33,096 bases of DNA from Gammaproteobacteria bacterium. GTDB lineage: Bacteria; Pseudomonadota; Gammaproteobacteria; Pseudomonadales; Pseudomonadaceae. The DNA lies in contig JAHJYA010000119.1 of the NCBI GenBank assembly GCA_018826895.1, positions 1-33,096 on the forward strand, given 5' to 3'. Under the pieces are notes generated by a model. The model was given only the letters and a program-made list of their open reading frames with translations, had not been told where the DNA came from and did no database searches. The position numbers were made by a program, and so were the translations under genes. Positions 32,891-33,096 of the stretch are shown piece after piece. How positions within the stretch are numbered: the first letter of the stretch is position 1; each line of letters opens with the position of its first letter.

Positions 32891-33096
32891 TGGTGGAGCC
32901 GGGGGGATTTGAACCCCCGTCCGCCAGTTCTCCACTGTCGGTACTACATGCTTAGCCGTGTCTATTGAGTTAATCCGCAGCCGCCCGACGGGCAGGGTGC
33001 TTTGGACGAGTTGTGTAAGTTTTAGCCGCTTTGTCCACAACGTACTACGCGGCGATCCTGTTCTGCATGACAATCACTTCAGGTTTACAGGCATCC
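32891..33096 (-). ncRNA. ssrA: Transfer-messenger RNA, 3' portion (partial)
   Basis: On the minus strand the sequence ends with GGGGGTTCAAATCCCCCCGG then CTCCACCA. This is the T-arm, acceptor stem and encoded CCA of tmRNA. Upstream GCTAAGCATGTAGTACCGA and the pseudoknot region TAACTCAATAGACACGG match Pseudomonas-type tmRNA. About 206 bases are present; the 5' end and the tag-peptide frame lie beyond the window. The molecule rescues stalled ribosomes. The 3' end of ssrA is a frequent integration site for islands, and the restriction island lies right beside it. Frames read as protein across this region are not genes. Confidence 0.95.

Noticed and set aside
32885..33073. 62-codon minus-strand frame
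   Set aside because: It lies inside ssrA. The sequence is tmRNA, as shown by the T-arm and CCA end, and is not protein-coding here.

Overview
The window looks like a chromosomal segment of a Pseudomonas-type gammaproteobacterium. This rests on an MmsA C-terminus, several families of Pseudomonas-style REP palindromes with a REP-associated transposase, high-GC coding sequence, and the 3' half of a Pseudomonas-like tmRNA gene (ssrA) at the right edge. The species cannot be named from the sequence alone.

Left part (1-5.8 kb): after the end of mmsA and its terminator comes a repeat-rich accessory stretch. It holds a RAYT transposase flanked by its REP repeats, a tandem repeat array that runs into the 3' end of a Bro-N (phage antirepressor-like) gene, a two-helix membrane protein resembling putative abortive-infection proteins, a small membrane-anchored protein, a dispersed non-coding repeat, an AT-richer TIR-domain gene and a NYN/LOTUS RNase-like gene. 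TIR, AbiC-like and NYN genes side by side make this a candidate defence-leaning locus, although no known named system is complete here.

Middle part (5.8-22.3 kb): mostly ordinary chromosomal genes. These are a periplasmic protein, a lipoprotein, a GAF-PAS-GGDEF-EAL c-di-GMP protein, a periplasmic solute-binding protein, YjdM (PhnA), a TIGR03643-like protein, a YihY/BrkB membrane protein, a LEA-type lipoprotein, an EamA transporter, a MITE with a 4-bp target duplication, a Tsx-like outer-membrane channel, a tandem pair of DUF2892-like proteins and an acidic protein. Two separate modules follow, each with a short-chain dehydrogenase divergent from a LysR regulator and a dyad operator between them. 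The second dehydrogenase carries an export signal and is followed closely by a nucleotide-transporter-like gene.

Right part (22.4-32.9 kb): a restriction/defence island. A decayed tyrosine integrase lies at its left edge and ssrA, a classic island insertion site, at its right edge. Inside are a small membrane protein, an autoinhibited Fic protein, and a tight operon of type I restriction-modification genes (hsdM-hsdS-hsdR) followed by an Mrr-type methyl-directed nuclease. The hsdS target-recognition domains are visibly AT-richer than the rest of the operon, as expected for swapped specificity domains.
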